Shown: positions 24,997 to 34,818, numbered from the stretch's first letter. The stretch is DNA of 56,977 bases from Paenibacillus tyrphae (GCF_027925525.1 NZ_BSDJ01000044.1:1-56977), one strand, 5' to 3'. Translations and numbers: made by a program. The notes: generated by a model not told the origin, from the letters alone.

Positions 24997-27660
24997 ATGA
25001 AAAAACGATGGACCGGTCTTCTACTGTTCATGTTCTCATGCCTGGTGTTTGCCGCGGGCGCTCAAGCGGCGCAGCCGCACTCGTCCTACTGGTTCCCGGA
25101 GGATCTGCTCCGCTGGACGCCGCAGGGAGATAAGGACGCGGAGTTCAACCGCAGCACGATTGCTTTGCAGGACCGCTTCACAGGATATCAGGTTAACAAG
25201 CACGCTACGGTCGAGCCTAAAGTGGCAGCGCTTTCGGCGATGAACCGGCAAACCAGCGGCGTGCCGTCGCAAGGGTCGGAGAAATTCGATGCGAATACGT
25301 TCGGTTACTGGGCGTACGTCGACAAGCTGGTCTATTGGGGCGGATCGTCGGGCGAAGGCATCATCGTGCCGCCGAGCGCGGACGTAACGGATGCGGCCCA
25401 TAAGAACGGCGTTCCGGTGCTGGGCACCGTCTTTTTCCCGCCAAGCGTATACGGGGGCAAGTTCGAATGGGTGAAGCAGACGATCCGGCAAAACCCGGAC
25501 GGTTCGTTCCCTGTAGCGGATAAGCTGCTCGAAGTGGCGAACTATTATGGCTTCGACGGCTGGTTTATTAACCAGGAGACGGAAGGCGCTACGCCGGAAG
25601 ATGCCGCGACGATGCAGAAGTTCCTTGCTTACCTGCAAGCGAAGAAGCCGGCAGGGATGCAGATCATGTGGTACGACTCGATGACATCCAGCGGATCGAT
25701 CGATTGGCAGAACGCGCTGACGGACCGCAACCAAATGTTCCTGCAGCAGGGCAGCGAACGCCGCTCCGACAGCATGTTCCTGAATTTCTGGTGGCGTTCG
25801 CTGGAACCGTCCGCGAGCAAGGCCAAGAGTTTGGGCCGCAGCCCGTACGAGCTGTTCACGGGCATCGATGTCGAAGCGAAGGGCTACGATACGAAAATTA
25901 GCTGGAACGCGATTTTTCCCGAGGGCAAGAAAGCGGTTACATCGCTCGGCATTTACCGCCCGGACTGGGCATTCAACTCGTCGGAAAATCAAGAGCAATT
26001 TTACGCGAAGGAAAATAAATTCTGGGTCGGCCCGACCGGCAACCCGGCCAATACGTCCGGCACGGCCGATTGGAAGGGCATCGCGCACTATGTCGTAGAA
26101 CAGTCGCCGGTGAACGACCTGCCGTTTACGACGAACTTCAATACGGGCAACGGGCAGCTGTTCGCCGTGAACGGGGAAGTCGTACGGACGACGCCGTGGA
26201 ATAACCGGAGCTTGCAGGATGTGCTACCGACGTGGCGCTGGATTGCGGAAAGCAAAGGGGAAGCGTTGAAGCCGAGCTTCGACTTCACGACCGCTTATTA
26301 TGGCGGCAGCTCCTTGAAGCTGGCGGGAACGCTCAGTCCGCAGAACGCTACAAATCTTAAGCTGTACAAGACGGACCTGCTCGTAGAGCAGAATACGAAG
26401 CTGTCGCTTACTTTCAAGACGCAGACGAAGCACGCGGACCTGAAGGTGGGGCTGTCGTTCACCGATCAGCCCGACAAGTTCGTATTCCTTGACGCGGGCG
26501 GCCTGCATCCCGGAACGTGGGATACGCAGACGTTCAATCTGAATCCGTACCGCGGCAAGCGGATCGCCGCTATCTCTCTGTATGCGGACGCGAAGCAGAC
26601 GATTTCGGATTTCTCGGTCAACATCGGGCAGCTCTCCGTCTATAACACCAAAGACGATCCGAACCCGGTACCCGAGGTACGCGGTTTGAATGTGAGGGAA
26701 GCGGAGTTCAAGGACGGCATCTACGGCGATGCCCGTTTGGAATGGTCGGCGACGGATCGTCCGGTCCGCTACTTCGAGGTGTACCGGGTGAAGCCGGACG
26801 GCAGCAAGGAGCTGCTCGGCGTCACTCCGAACCGGGTGTACTACGTGCCGATGCTGCGCCGGATCGGGCCGGAAGCGCAGACGAAGCTGGAAGTCGTCGC
26901 GCTCAGCGCGGACGGACGGCGCGGCAAAGCGGCGCAGACCGTGGTGACCTGGCCGGCATACCCGAAACCGGTAGCGGCGTTCGCGGCGGATAAGACGCTC
27001 GTCGCACCGGGACAGCCGGTGACGTTCATCGACCAATCGTCCGAGGTGACGGAGCAGCGGGTATGGTCGTTCCCGGGCGGAACGCCGTCCACAAGCACCG
27101 AGAAGCAGCCGGTCGTCACCTATGCCGCCGAAGGAACGTATAGCGTGACGCTGACAGCGAAGAACTCGGTTGGCGACAGCATCGTAACCAAAGAAGCGTT
27201 CATCACCGTGACCAAGGACGCTGCCGGCGGGGTGAAAAATCTCGCCCTGAACAAGCCGGCGACGGCGGACGGCGCTTGCGGACCGAACGAAGCGGCAGCC
27301 TACGCCTTCGACGGCAAGGTGACGGGCAACAGCAAGTGGTGCGCGCTCGGCAGCGGACCGCACTGGCTGTCGGTCGATCTGGGCGCGAGCTACACGATCA
27401 GCGAGTTCGTCGTGAAGCATGCGGAAGCGGGCAGCGAAGCGGCTGCGTTCAATACCCGTGATTTCCACATCCAAGTCAGCAATGACGGCAGCACTTGGAG
27501 CGACGTCGTTCAGGTTCAAGGCAATACGGCCGCGGAGAGCAAGCATCCAATCGCGCTGACGAAGGCGAGATACGTGAAGCTGACCATCGATAAGGCCACG
27601 CAAGGCGGCGATACGGCCGCTCGTATTTACGAGTTCGAAGTGAACGGATTGGCAAAATAG
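24997..27660 (+). CDS. Secreted GH85 endo-beta-N-acetylglucosaminidase
   Basis: An 887-residue secreted enzyme that should cut the chitobiose core (GlcNAc-beta-1,4-GlcNAc) of N-glycans, leaving one GlcNAc on the protein. After a signal peptide (1-25), the GH85 barrel has the strand motif GFDGWFINQE with Asn192 and catalytic Glu194, in which Asn positions the substrate acetamido group. A beta-sandwich region follows (about 400-560), then a fibronectin-like region, a PKD domain (about 658-738) and a C-terminal F5/8 type C (CBM32-like) domain (about 746-887), which probably bind glycans. No SLH or sortase signal is seen, so the enzyme is free. I chose ATG 24997 because GGGAGG lies six nucleotides upstream; a longer in-frame ATG (24880) would spoil the signal peptide. 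Confidence 0.92.
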   Translation: MKKRWTGLLLFMFSCLVFAAGAQAAQPHSSYWFPEDLLRWTPQGDKDAEFNRSTIALQDRFTGYQVNKHATVEPKVAALSAMNRQTSGVPSQGSEKFDANTFGYWAYVDKLVYWGGSSGEGIIVPPSADVTDAAHKNGVPVLGTVFFPPSVYGGKFEWVKQTIRQNPDGSFPVADKLLEVANYYGFDGWFINQETEGATPEDAATMQKFLAYLQAKKPAGMQIMWYDSMTSSGSIDWQNALTDRNQMFLQQGSERRSDSMFLNFWWRSLEPSASKAKSLGRSPYELFTGIDVEAKGYDTKISWNAIFPEGKKAVTSLGIYRPDWAFNSSENQEQFYAKENKFWVGPTGNPANTSGTADWKGIAHYVVEQSPVNDLPFTTNFNTGNGQLFAVNGEVVRTTPWNNRSLQDVLPTWRWIAESKGEALKPSFDFTTAYYGGSSLKLAGTLSPQNATNLKLYKTDLLVEQNTKLSLTFKTQTKHADLKVGLSFTDQPDKFVFLDAGGLHPGTWDTQTFNLNPYRGKRIAAISLYADAKQTISDFSVNIGQLSVYNTKDDPNPVPEVRGLNVREAEFKDGIYGDARLEWSATDRPVRYFEVYRVKPDGSKELLGVTPNRVYYVPMLRRIGPEAQTKLEVVALSADGRRGKAAQTVVTWPAYPKPVAAFAADKTLVAPGQPVTFIDQSSEVTEQRVWSFPGGTPSTSTEKQPVVTYAAEGTYSVTLTAKNSVGDSIVTKEAFITVTKDAAGGVKNLALNKPATADGACGPNEAAAYAFDGKVTGNSKWCALGSGPHWLSVDLGASYTISEFVVKHAEAGSEAAAFNTRDFHIQVSNDGSTWSDVVQVQGNTAAESKHPIALTKARYVKLTIDKATQGGDTAARIYEFEVNGLAK

Positions 27661-27668
27661 CACGGAGG

Positions 27669-27715
27669 CCGCTTGTCTACCTTATCTGCGGATAAGGAGA
27701 CAGGCGGTCTTTTTG
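27669..27715 (+). terminator. Terminator of the GH85 gene
   Basis: A 17-bp stem with one bulged A: CCGCTTGTCTACCTTATC (27669-27686) with GATAAGGAGACAGGCGG (27691-27707), TGCG loop, then TCTTTTT. It separates the enzyme from the sensor-kinase gene. Confidence 0.85.
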
Positions 27716-27830
27716 CCCCTTTCCGAAGCACGTTGGCGTTCGTAGCCGCGAAGGCCGAAAACGATAATTCCAGACGGCTGCGAATACATATGACCTATGG
27801 GGAAAATCGGATGCGGAAGGAGGAGCAGTT

Positions 27831-29684
27831 ATGGTTTCGGGGGTCCGAACGTTTTACAAAAATCATATCGAGAAGAAGCTGTTCAACAAAATTTTGCTGC
27901 TGTATTCACTCATTATCGTCGTCTCCTTGACGGCGCTCGCCGTTCTGATTTACCGCAACACCGCCGAGCAATCGACGCGCAAGGAGCTGGAAGCGGCAAA
28001 GCAGGTGCTGGAGCGGGCGACGCACGAGGTGGAGCGCAGGTATGAGGCCGGTCAGCAGATGGTGTTCCAATTGTACAAGGACGAGCGGCTGCTTCGGGAC
28101 GTGCTGTTTTTTCTCAACAACGATTTTTCCGATTATCTTCGTTACCGGCTGGACCGTTTTGCGGACAATGCCGGTTTTGTCGACAAAAACATGGATTCGT
28201 ATTTCCAATCGCTGACCTTCGACCGGGAAATTCAGACGATCTGGTTATACAGCAGCGTCAAGGGCTTCCTGTACGCGTACCGCGGGCTGGAGGAACAGGG
28301 CTTCGTCTATCCGGGACCGGAAAATCCGAAAGTTGCCGATCCGATCCGCCGTATCCGTCAGACCAGGTCCTTTGCGCCGCCGCCGTCGTTCGAGCCGGGA
28401 GCGGACGGGGACCGCAACCGCATGTTTACGATGGCTAACGACATTAACGATCCGATTACCTTGCAGAATCACGGCACCCTGCTTGTCGATTGGAAATGGA
28501 CCGGCATGGACCGGATCGTGCAGAACGATCGGAGCGATTTCAAGGGGGAGCTGCTTCTGCTGACGGCGGACGGGACCGTGCTGTACGACTCCTCCCGGCG
28601 CTATACGGGACAGAGCTACCCATACATGCACGCCCTGCGGGACCAATCGGACCCGATTGCGCTGGACGAGCCGGCCTATGTGCAGATGAAGACGTTGAAC
28701 CAAGGCGGCGTCGTACTCGCGAGCATCGTGCCGGTAGCGAAGGTAAGCGAAGGGCTTCAGGGGATGAAGCGAACGGTGATCGCAGGTACAGGCTTGTGTG
28801 TAGCCGCCGCCGTGCTGCTGTCGTATTTGCTGATGATCAATTTCTCGCGCCGCACGCAGACGGTCATTCGCGCCATGCGCAAGCTGCAGGATGGGGACCT
28901 CTCGGTTCGCGTAACCGTGCAGAAGGAAGACGAGCTGTTCCACATCGCCACCAGCTTCAACAAAATGTGCGAAACGCTGCAAGAGCACATCCAGCGGGTA
29001 TACTTGTCCGAGATCAAGCAGCGGCAGGCGGAGCTGCTGGCGTTGCAGGCGCAGATCCAGCCTCATTTTCTGTATAACACACTGGAGGCGATCCGGCTCA
29101 AAGCGGTGATGGACGGCAACCGGGATGTCGGGGATATGATCTACAGCTTGGGCGCGCTGTTCCAGAATCTGATCAAGCACGAGACGATGGTCACCGTTCA
29201 GGACGAGGTCCAGCTGTGCCGGCTGTATTTGAACCTGCTGCGGGCTCGCTATCCGAACCGGTTTGACTATGAGATTGCGGTCGACGAAGCCGTGGGCCGT
29301 TGTACGATTCTGAAGCTGACACTCCAGCCGATCGTCGAAAACTGCATCCGCCATGCCTTCCATGGCGCTGCTCCGGACGGCCGGGAGCGCCGGATTCTCA
29401 TCCGCGGCTGGACCGAAGGCTCCGACGTCCGCATCGCCGTTGCCGACAACGGCTCGGGCATCGTGCCGGAGCGGCTGGCGCAGCTGCAGCGAGATTTGGC
29501 GCATCCGCCGCAACCGTCCGGCGCGTCCATCGGTCTGACGAACGTGAACGAGCGGCTGAAGCACAGCTTCGGGCAAGTATACGGCTTGCGGGTCGACAGT
29601 CGTTCCGGCGAAGGGTCGACGGTGACGATCACGATTCCGGGAAGCGTAAGGGGGAACGAGTATGTATCGCGTATTTCTGGTTGA
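27831..29684 (+). CDS. YesM-type sensor histidine kinase
   Basis: A 617-residue kinase of the YesM/LytS class (His_kinase plus HATPase_c). One helix near residues 18-40, an extracellular sensor domain, and a second helix near 315-337 precede a HAMP domain. The phosphorylated histidine, about residue 412, lies in QAQIQPHFLYNTLEAIR; the ATPase has QPIVENCIRHAFHG and DNGSGIVPE. Such kinases sense sugars or envelope state and are typically paired with AraC-type regulators next to CUT1 importers, as here. ATG 27831 has AAGGAGGAG upstream. The gene overlaps the regulator gene by 23 nt. Confidence 0.92.
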   Translation: MVSGVRTFYKNHIEKKLFNKILLLYSLIIVVSLTALAVLIYRNTAEQSTRKELEAAKQVLERATHEVERRYEAGQQMVFQLYKDERLLRDVLFFLNNDFSDYLRYRLDRFADNAGFVDKNMDSYFQSLTFDREIQTIWLYSSVKGFLYAYRGLEEQGFVYPGPENPKVADPIRRIRQTRSFAPPPSFEPGADGDRNRMFTMANDINDPITLQNHGTLLVDWKWTGMDRIVQNDRSDFKGELLLLTADGTVLYDSSRRYTGQSYPYMHALRDQSDPIALDEPAYVQMKTLNQGGVVLASIVPVAKVSEGLQGMKRTVIAGTGLCVAAAVLLSYLLMINFSRRTQTVIRAMRKLQDGDLSVRVTVQKEDELFHIATSFNKMCETLQEHIQRVYLSEIKQRQAELLALQAQIQPHFLYNTLEAIRLKAVMDGNRDVGDMIYSLGALFQNLIKHETMVTVQDEVQLCRLYLNLLRARYPNRFDYEIAVDEAVGRCTILKLTLQPIVENCIRHAFHGAAPDGRERRILIRGWTEGSDVRIAVADNGSGIVPERLAQLQRDLAHPPQPSGASIGLTNVNERLKHSFGQVYGLRVDSRSGEGSTVTITIPGSVRGNEYVSRISG

Positions 29685-31263
29685 CGACGAGCCGTTTATC
29701 ATGGAGGGACTCGCTTATTTGATCGACTGGGAGCGGCACGGGCTGCAGATTGTCGGCAAGGCTGGGGACGGGGCGGAAGCGCTCGAAGCTTTGACCGGCG
29801 AGCCGATCGATATTTTGATTACCGACATCCAGATGCCCTATATGAACGGCCTGGATCTGATTCGCAGCGTAAGAGAGCTGCAGCCGGACGTGAAATTCAT
29901 TATTTTAAGCGGGTACAACGATTTCGACTATGTGAAAGAAGGCGTCACGCTCGGCATCGAAAATTATTTGCTGAAGCCGGTCAATACGGAAGAATTGATC
30001 CGGACACTGACCGCCACCGTTGCCAAAATCGAGCAGTCCGTCTACAAGGAAGAAAGCATTAAGCGGCATCTGGAAATTATCCGCGACAATCTCTTGTACC
30101 GCTGGGTCACGGCGGCCATCGAGCCGGAGGAGCTGAGAAACCGCGAGGAACTGCTCGGCATCCGGCTGGGCCTGCCGGGGTATGTAGCAGGCATCGTCAA
30201 GCTGTTATTCGATCAGGAGCAGGCGGAGACCGCCGAGGTGTCGTCCCGCGCGGAGACGATTGCCGCCGTAAGGACGTATTGCCAGCGGACTGCGCAGTCT
30301 TACGGCCCGGAGCAGGCCGTGTTCGCCGATCTCGAAGGGGATCTTGTGCTGCTCGCGGGGCTGAATGATGTCGATGCGGACCGGACCGGCTTCGTCCGCT
30401 TCATGACGGAGCTTCAAGCCGCCATCCGCGAGCGGTGGGGCCTGCCGCTGCTGGTGACGGTCGGCGAAGCGTCCAAGGGCGAGGCGTCGGCCCATCGCAG
30501 CTACCGCACCGCCAAGCGGATGCAGGACTACTATGTGCTCGCGCCGCACGACGGGCCACTTGTCTACGAAGCGCCCACTCTACCCGCAGCGGCGGAACCT
30601 GCGGCGCCTGCGCAGGCGGAGCTGGCCCATTTCTGCAAGCTGCTGTCGGCCGGGAAGAAGGACGAGGCGCTCGCTTGGGTCGGGGAAGCGTTCGCGCGTC
30701 TCCGGGAGACGGAAGGGCTCGCACCGTCCGATGTCCAGAACACGGCGATGGCCGTGCTTGCGGCCGCCGTGCATCATGCGAATCTGATGCGGCAGGAGCA
30801 TGAAGGCGCCATCGGCGATTACAAGCATTTGTTCTCGCAGGTCGTCAAGCCGCAGACGATGCAGGAGCTGGAGGAACTGGTCGAACGCTTCGTCGACCGT
30901 GTGCTTTTCGCGTCCGATGCGGCGGAGCGGGAGTACAGCCCCGTCATCCGGCAGGTGCTGCGCGAGGTCGAGCGCCGCTATGGGGATGAGCTGTCTTTGA
31001 AGACGTTAAGCCAGGCCTTTCACATGAACCCGGTTTATTTGGGCCAGCTTTTCCATAAGGAGACGGGGGAGACATTCTCCGATTACGTGAACAAGTACCG
31101 GCTTGCCCAAGCGAAGGCGCTGCTCGTCGAATCGAATCTGAAAACGAGCGATATTTCCGCCCGGGTCGGGTATACGGATACGAGCTATTTTTACAAGCAG
31201 TTCCGCAAATATTACGGCTTCTCGCCGACGGAATACCGCAATTGGAGCAAGCTGGGAGACTGA
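29662..31263 (+). CDS. YesN-type AraC response regulator
   Basis: A 533-residue response regulator: receiver domain (1-120) with the phosphorylated aspartate in DILITDIQMPYMNG (about Asp55) and the lysine in NYLLKPVN; a middle segment; and an AraC-type double HTH at the C-terminus (SLKTLSQAFHMNPVYLGQLF and ISARVGYTDTSYFYKQF). It should activate the importer operon that begins 147 nt downstream in answer to the kinase. A cre-like site and two 13-bp direct repeats lie in that gap. The pair is the usual regulator of LplB/YtcP-type importers in Paenibacillus. Confidence 0.93.
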   Translation: MYRVFLVDDEPFIMEGLAYLIDWERHGLQIVGKAGDGAEALEALTGEPIDILITDIQMPYMNGLDLIRSVRELQPDVKFIILSGYNDFDYVKEGVTLGIENYLLKPVNTEELIRTLTATVAKIEQSVYKEESIKRHLEIIRDNLLYRWVTAAIEPEELRNREELLGIRLGLPGYVAGIVKLLFDQEQAETAEVSSRAETIAAVRTYCQRTAQSYGPEQAVFADLEGDLVLLAGLNDVDADRTGFVRFMTELQAAIRERWGLPLLVTVGEASKGEASAHRSYRTAKRMQDYYVLAPHDGPLVYEAPTLPAAAEPAAPAQAELAHFCKLLSAGKKDEALAWVGEAFARLRETEGLAPSDVQNTAMAVLAAAVHHANLMRQEHEGAIGDYKHLFSQVVKPQTMQELEELVERFVDRVLFASDAAEREYSPVIRQVLREVERRYGDELSLKTLSQAFHMNPVYLGQLFHKETGETFSDYVNKYRLAQAKALLVESNLKTSDISARVGYTDTSYFYKQFRKYYGFSPTEYRNWSKLGD

Positions 31264-31305
31264 TGAAAACGTTTCTATAGTTTCTCCACCCGTTCTATAG
31301 TTTCT
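31264..31305 (+). promoter_or_regulatory. cre-like site and 13-bp direct repeats upstream of importer 1
   Basis: TGAAAACGTTTCTA (31264-31277) misses the cre consensus TGAAANCGNTTNCA by one base. Overlapping it is the first of two perfect copies of TTCTATAGTTTCT, at 31273-31285 and 31293-31305, exactly 20 bp apart, nearly two helical turns. Direct half-sites of this spacing are typical AraC-family operators. A weaker inverted element (AACTTTC ... AAAGTTAGAAA) follows. Confidence 0.6.
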
Positions 31306-31409
31306 TAACTTTCTGCCGCGCTCCGCATTGGGTAAAGTTAGAAAAGAAAGAGATGTATGCGTTTTCTGAAATGGAGCTTGCGGACGCAAAAGAACGGGGG
31401 TGAAAAGCT

Positions 31410-32348
31410 GTGGGAACCATTGGACGTACACTCAAGAAGCTTAACCGCAACAAAACCTTTTTGCTCATGGTGCTGCCGGGAGCCGTCTATTTCCTGCTGT
31501 TCAGCTATTTGCCGATGCCGGGGGCGATCATAGCCTTCAAGGAATACCGTTTCGACCGGGACGGCTTTCTGGCGAGCATATGGCGGAGCAAGTGGACCGG
31601 CTTCAAAAACTTCGAATTTTTATTTCAATCCGAAGACGCTTACATCATCGTGCGCAATACGTTGCTGTACAATTTTGCGTTTATCGTGCTGGGCACGGTT
31701 TTATCGGTGATTATGGCCGTTATTTTGCATGAAATCGTCAGCCGCCGGTGGGCGAAAATTTACCAGACCGGCATGTTCCTGCCTTACTTTTTGTCCTGGG
31801 TCATCGTCAGCTATTTCTTGTTCAGCTTCCTGAGCGTGGATCGCGGGGTGCTGAATCAGGCGCTGACGGCGCTCGGCATGGAGCGCGTCTCTTGGTACGC
31901 GGAGCCGGCCTATTGGCCTTACATTCTCGTGCTTGTCAACCTGTGGAAGGGTGTCGGTTATTCCAGCGTCGTCTACCTGGCGGCCATCATCGGCATCGAC
32001 AAGTCGTATTACGAAGCCGCGATGATCGACGGCGCAGGCAAATGGCAGCAGATTTGGAGCATTACCTTGCCCTTTATCCGGCCGATGATCATCATCCTGA
32101 CGGTGCTGGCGATCGGCGGCATTTTCCGCGCGGACTTCGGCTTGTTCTATCAGGTGCCGCGCAATACGGGCGCGCTGTTCCCTGTGACCAACGTTATCGA
32201 TACATACGTGTACCGGGGACTGAAGGTGACGGGCAATATCGGCATGAGCACGGCGGCCGGGTTGTATCAATCGGTGGTCGGACTCGTTTTGGTGCTAGTG
32301 ACCAACGCTGTCGTGAAGCGGATCAACAAAGAGAACGCTTTATTTTAA
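31410..32348 (+). CDS. Carbohydrate ABC importer permease (LplB-like)
   Basis: A 312-residue permease of the CUT1 family, LplB branch, with six membrane helices. The EAA motif of the second half, YEAAMIDGAGKWQQIWSITLP, is at about residues 198-218 and contacts the shared ATPase. The start is GTG 31410 with GGGGGTG upstream. No ATPase gene is present; a common MsmX-like ATPase elsewhere would serve. It is the first gene of the importer operon below the YesN gene. Confidence 0.92.
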   Translation: MGTIGRTLKKLNRNKTFLLMVLPGAVYFLLFSYLPMPGAIIAFKEYRFDRDGFLASIWRSKWTGFKNFEFLFQSEDAYIIVRNTLLYNFAFIVLGTVLSVIMAVILHEIVSRRWAKIYQTGMFLPYFLSWVIVSYFLFSFLSVDRGVLNQALTALGMERVSWYAEPAYWPYILVLVNLWKGVGYSSVVYLAAIIGIDKSYYEAAMIDGAGKWQQIWSITLPFIRPMIIILTVLAIGGIFRADFGLFYQVPRNTGALFPVTNVIDTYVYRGLKVTGNIGMSTAAGLYQSVVGLVLVLVTNAVVKRINKENALF

Positions 32349-32380
32349 CCACTTCGACGAAAAGGAAAGGGGGAGTCGGC

Positions 32381-33325
32381 TTGCCAAGTCCGAATGCGCC
32401 TACCGCTGCCGTGCGGAAGAAGAGCCGGGACTTTACGAAGCTGTCGCCGTTCTGGAACGGCGTATGCCACGCAATCGCCGGCGGGTTTGCCATTGCCTGC
32501 GTATTTCCGTTCGTCTTCGTCGTCATCATCTCGCTGACGGATGAGCAAGCGTTGGCGAACAACGGCTATCAGGTGTTTCCGGAGATGTGGAGCTTCGAGG
32601 CGTACCGGTACCTTTTTCGAACCGGAGGTCAGCTGTTCCGGTCCTATGGGGTGACGCTCTTCGTTACCGTCGTCGGAACGCTGCTCAGCGTGCTGACCGT
32701 TGCGTTGTACGCTTATGCACTGTCCAGAAACAATTTCGCGTACCGGAACGCCTTTGCGTTTTTCGCCTTCTTTACGATGCTGTTTAACGGCGGGCTGGTG
32801 CCTTCCTACATCGTGACGACACAGGTGCTGCATTTGAAGGATACGGTGTGGGCGCTTATTTTGCCTACGTGCGTCAGCGCTTTCTCGATCTTGATCATGC
32901 GCACATTTTTCAAGCAGATGATTCCCGATGCGATCATTGAATCCGGCCGAATCGACGGGGCGGGCGAATGGAAGGTGTTCACGCATTTGGTGCTGCCCAT
33001 CTCGCTGCCGGGATTGGCGACGATCGGCCTGTTCAGCACGCTCGGTTACTGGAACGATTGGTTCAACGCGCTGCTGTACATCGACAGCCCGAATCTGCTT
33101 CCGCTGCAGTCGCTGCTGATGAAGATCGAGAGCAACATTCAGTTTATCGTGCAAAACTCCAATCTCAGCGACGCCACCCAGCGCTTCGAAATCGCCAAGT
33201 CGCTGCCGCAGGAGTCTTCGAGAATGGCCATGGTCGTCCTGGCCACCGGTCCGATCGTGCTCGCTTATCCGTTCTTTCAACGGTATTTCGTGCAGGGGCT
33301 GACGATCGGAGCGGTCAAAGAATAA
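32381..33325 (+). CDS. Carbohydrate ABC importer permease (YtcP-like)
   Basis: A 314-residue CUT1 permease of the YtcP branch with six membrane helices and the EAA loop IIESGRIDGAGEWKVFTHLVL near residue 185-205. It starts at TTG 32381, preceded by GGAAAGGGGGAG; the frame stays open for 633 nt upstream into the previous gene, but that part is a shadow. It forms a heterodimer with the LplB-like permease 32 nt upstream. Confidence 0.9.
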   Translation: MPSPNAPTAAVRKKSRDFTKLSPFWNGVCHAIAGGFAIACVFPFVFVVIISLTDEQALANNGYQVFPEMWSFEAYRYLFRTGGQLFRSYGVTLFVTVVGTLLSVLTVALYAYALSRNNFAYRNAFAFFAFFTMLFNGGLVPSYIVTTQVLHLKDTVWALILPTCVSAFSILIMRTFFKQMIPDAIIESGRIDGAGEWKVFTHLVLPISLPGLATIGLFSTLGYWNDWFNALLYIDSPNLLPLQSLLMKIESNIQFIVQNSNLSDATQRFEIAKSLPQESSRMAMVVLATGPIVLAYPFFQRYFVQGLTIGAVKE

Positions 33326-33348
33326 CATCGTACAAGGAGGAATGCTGC

Positions 33349-34818
33349 ATGTTCAAACGGAAACGACTCGCCGCCGGGCTCGCCTCGGTGCTGATGCTGT
33401 CCGCGCTGGCCGCTGGGTGCTCCGGCGGTGCAGGCAACCCTGCCCAAGAAGGAGCAGGCGCCGGAAAAGCAGACGGCCAGCCTGTCGAGCTGATCTGGTA
33501 CACGATCGGCGGACCGCAAAAGGATGCCGACAAAGTGATGGAGGCTGTCAGCAAATATACGAAAGAGAAGATCAACGCCACTGTGAAAATGAAGATGATC
33601 GATTGGGGCGACTACTCGCAGAAGATGCAGGTCATCTCCGTATCCGGCGAGCCTTACGACATCGCGTTTACGAGCTCGTGGGCCTTCGACTACGTGCAGA
33701 ACGCCCGCAAAGGGGCATTTTACGAGATGGACGGCCTGCTGGACAAATACGGGCAGGGCATCAAGAAGGCCGTACACCCTTCGTTCCTCGAAGGCTCCAA
33801 GGTGAACGGACACAACTACGGGGTGCCGACGAACAAGGAGCTGCCTGCGCAGGCGGTATGGCGGTTCAATAAGCAGTACATCGACAAATACAAAATGGAC
33901 CTATCGAACGTAAGTTCGCTGGAAAGTTTGGAGCCGCTGCTCAAGACGATGAAGGAAAACGAACCGGGCGTATACCCGATTCCAAGCAACGTTGACCCGT
34001 TCGTTCCGTTCGATTCCGTCGTACAGGGCATCCCGTTCGGAGTACGGCTCGATACGCAGGATTACAAGATCGTCAACGTATTCGAGACGCCCGAGTACCG
34101 TCAAATGAGCGAAACGATGCGCAAATACTACAAGGCGGGCTATTTGCCGCCCGACGTCGCGACCAAAACAGGCAACGATCACGAGAAAACCGGCAAATGG
34201 CTCGTCGACAAAGCGCATACGGTCCCGTTCGCGGACAATTTATGGTCGGAAGGCTTTAAATACGAGATCGTCTCGAAGCCGATTCACGAGCCGATTGTGT
34301 TCAACTGGTCGGTGACCGGCTCCATGATGGCAATCTCTGCGAATTCCAAGCATCCTGAGAAAGCGATGGAGTTTTTGAACCTGCTGAACTCGGACGCGTA
34401 TTTGCGGAATTTGGTAAACTACGGCCTCGAAGGCACGCACTATAAAAAAGTTTCCGAAGGCGTCATCGAGCTGACCCCGGATTCCGGTTACTCCATGCCG
34501 TCGTTTACGCTCGGCAACATGTTCCTGCTGAACCGGTTCCCGAAAGACCCGGCCGACAAGTGGGAGCAGTACGACAAGTTCAACAAATCGGCCAAGAACG
34601 CGCCGCTGCTCGGCTTCCAGTTCGACTCCTCGAAGGTGGAGAACGAGCTTGCCGCCGTCAAGAGCGTATCGGAGGAGTTCAAGAAAGCGCTGGAGACCGG
34701 CTCCGTCGAGCCGTCAGAGGTGCTGCCCAAAGCGATCGACAAGTTGAAAGCCGCCGGTATCAACAAAGTGATGGACGAGGCGCAGAAGCAGCTCGACGCG
34801 TGGAGAGCGAAGAAATAA
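33349..34818 (+). CDS. Extracellular sugar-binding lipoprotein of importer 1 (LipO/SBP type)
   Basis: A 489-residue substrate-binding protein. The signal ends LSALAAGC, with a lipidated cysteine, followed by a Gly/Ala-rich linker; the mature domain has the SBP_bac_1/DUF3502-type features seen with LplB/YtcP permeases (DIAFTSSWAFDYVQNARKG, and a DUF3502-like C-terminus LLGFQFDSSKV). It should bind an oligosaccharide; the GH85 enzyme suggests N-glycan fragments, but this is inferred from position only. ATG 33349 has AAGGAGG upstream; the frame continues 381 nt upstream as a shadow. No enzyme gene follows. Confidence 0.9.
   Translation: MFKRKRLAAGLASVLMLSALAAGCSGGAGNPAQEGAGAGKADGQPVELIWYTIGGPQKDADKVMEAVSKYTKEKINATVKMKMIDWGDYSQKMQVISVSGEPYDIAFTSSWAFDYVQNARKGAFYEMDGLLDKYGQGIKKAVHPSFLEGSKVNGHNYGVPTNKELPAQAVWRFNKQYIDKYKMDLSNVSSLESLEPLLKTMKENEPGVYPIPSNVDPFVPFDSVVQGIPFGVRLDTQDYKIVNVFETPEYRQMSETMRKYYKAGYLPPDVATKTGNDHEKTGKWLVDKAHTVPFADNLWSEGFKYEIVSKPIHEPIVFNWSVTGSMMAISANSKHPEKAMEFLNLLNSDAYLRNLVNYGLEGTHYKKVSEGVIELTPDSGYSMPSFTLGNMFLLNRFPKDPADKWEQYDKFNKSAKNAPLLGFQFDSSKVENELAAVKSVSEEFKKALETGSVEPSEVLPKAIDKLKAAGINKVMDEAQKQLDAWRAKK

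Noticed and set aside
31748..32380. A longer N-terminus for the second permease gene
   Set aside because: The in-frame extension lies within the upstream permease gene; TTG 32381 has a good ribosome binding site and gives the normal family length.
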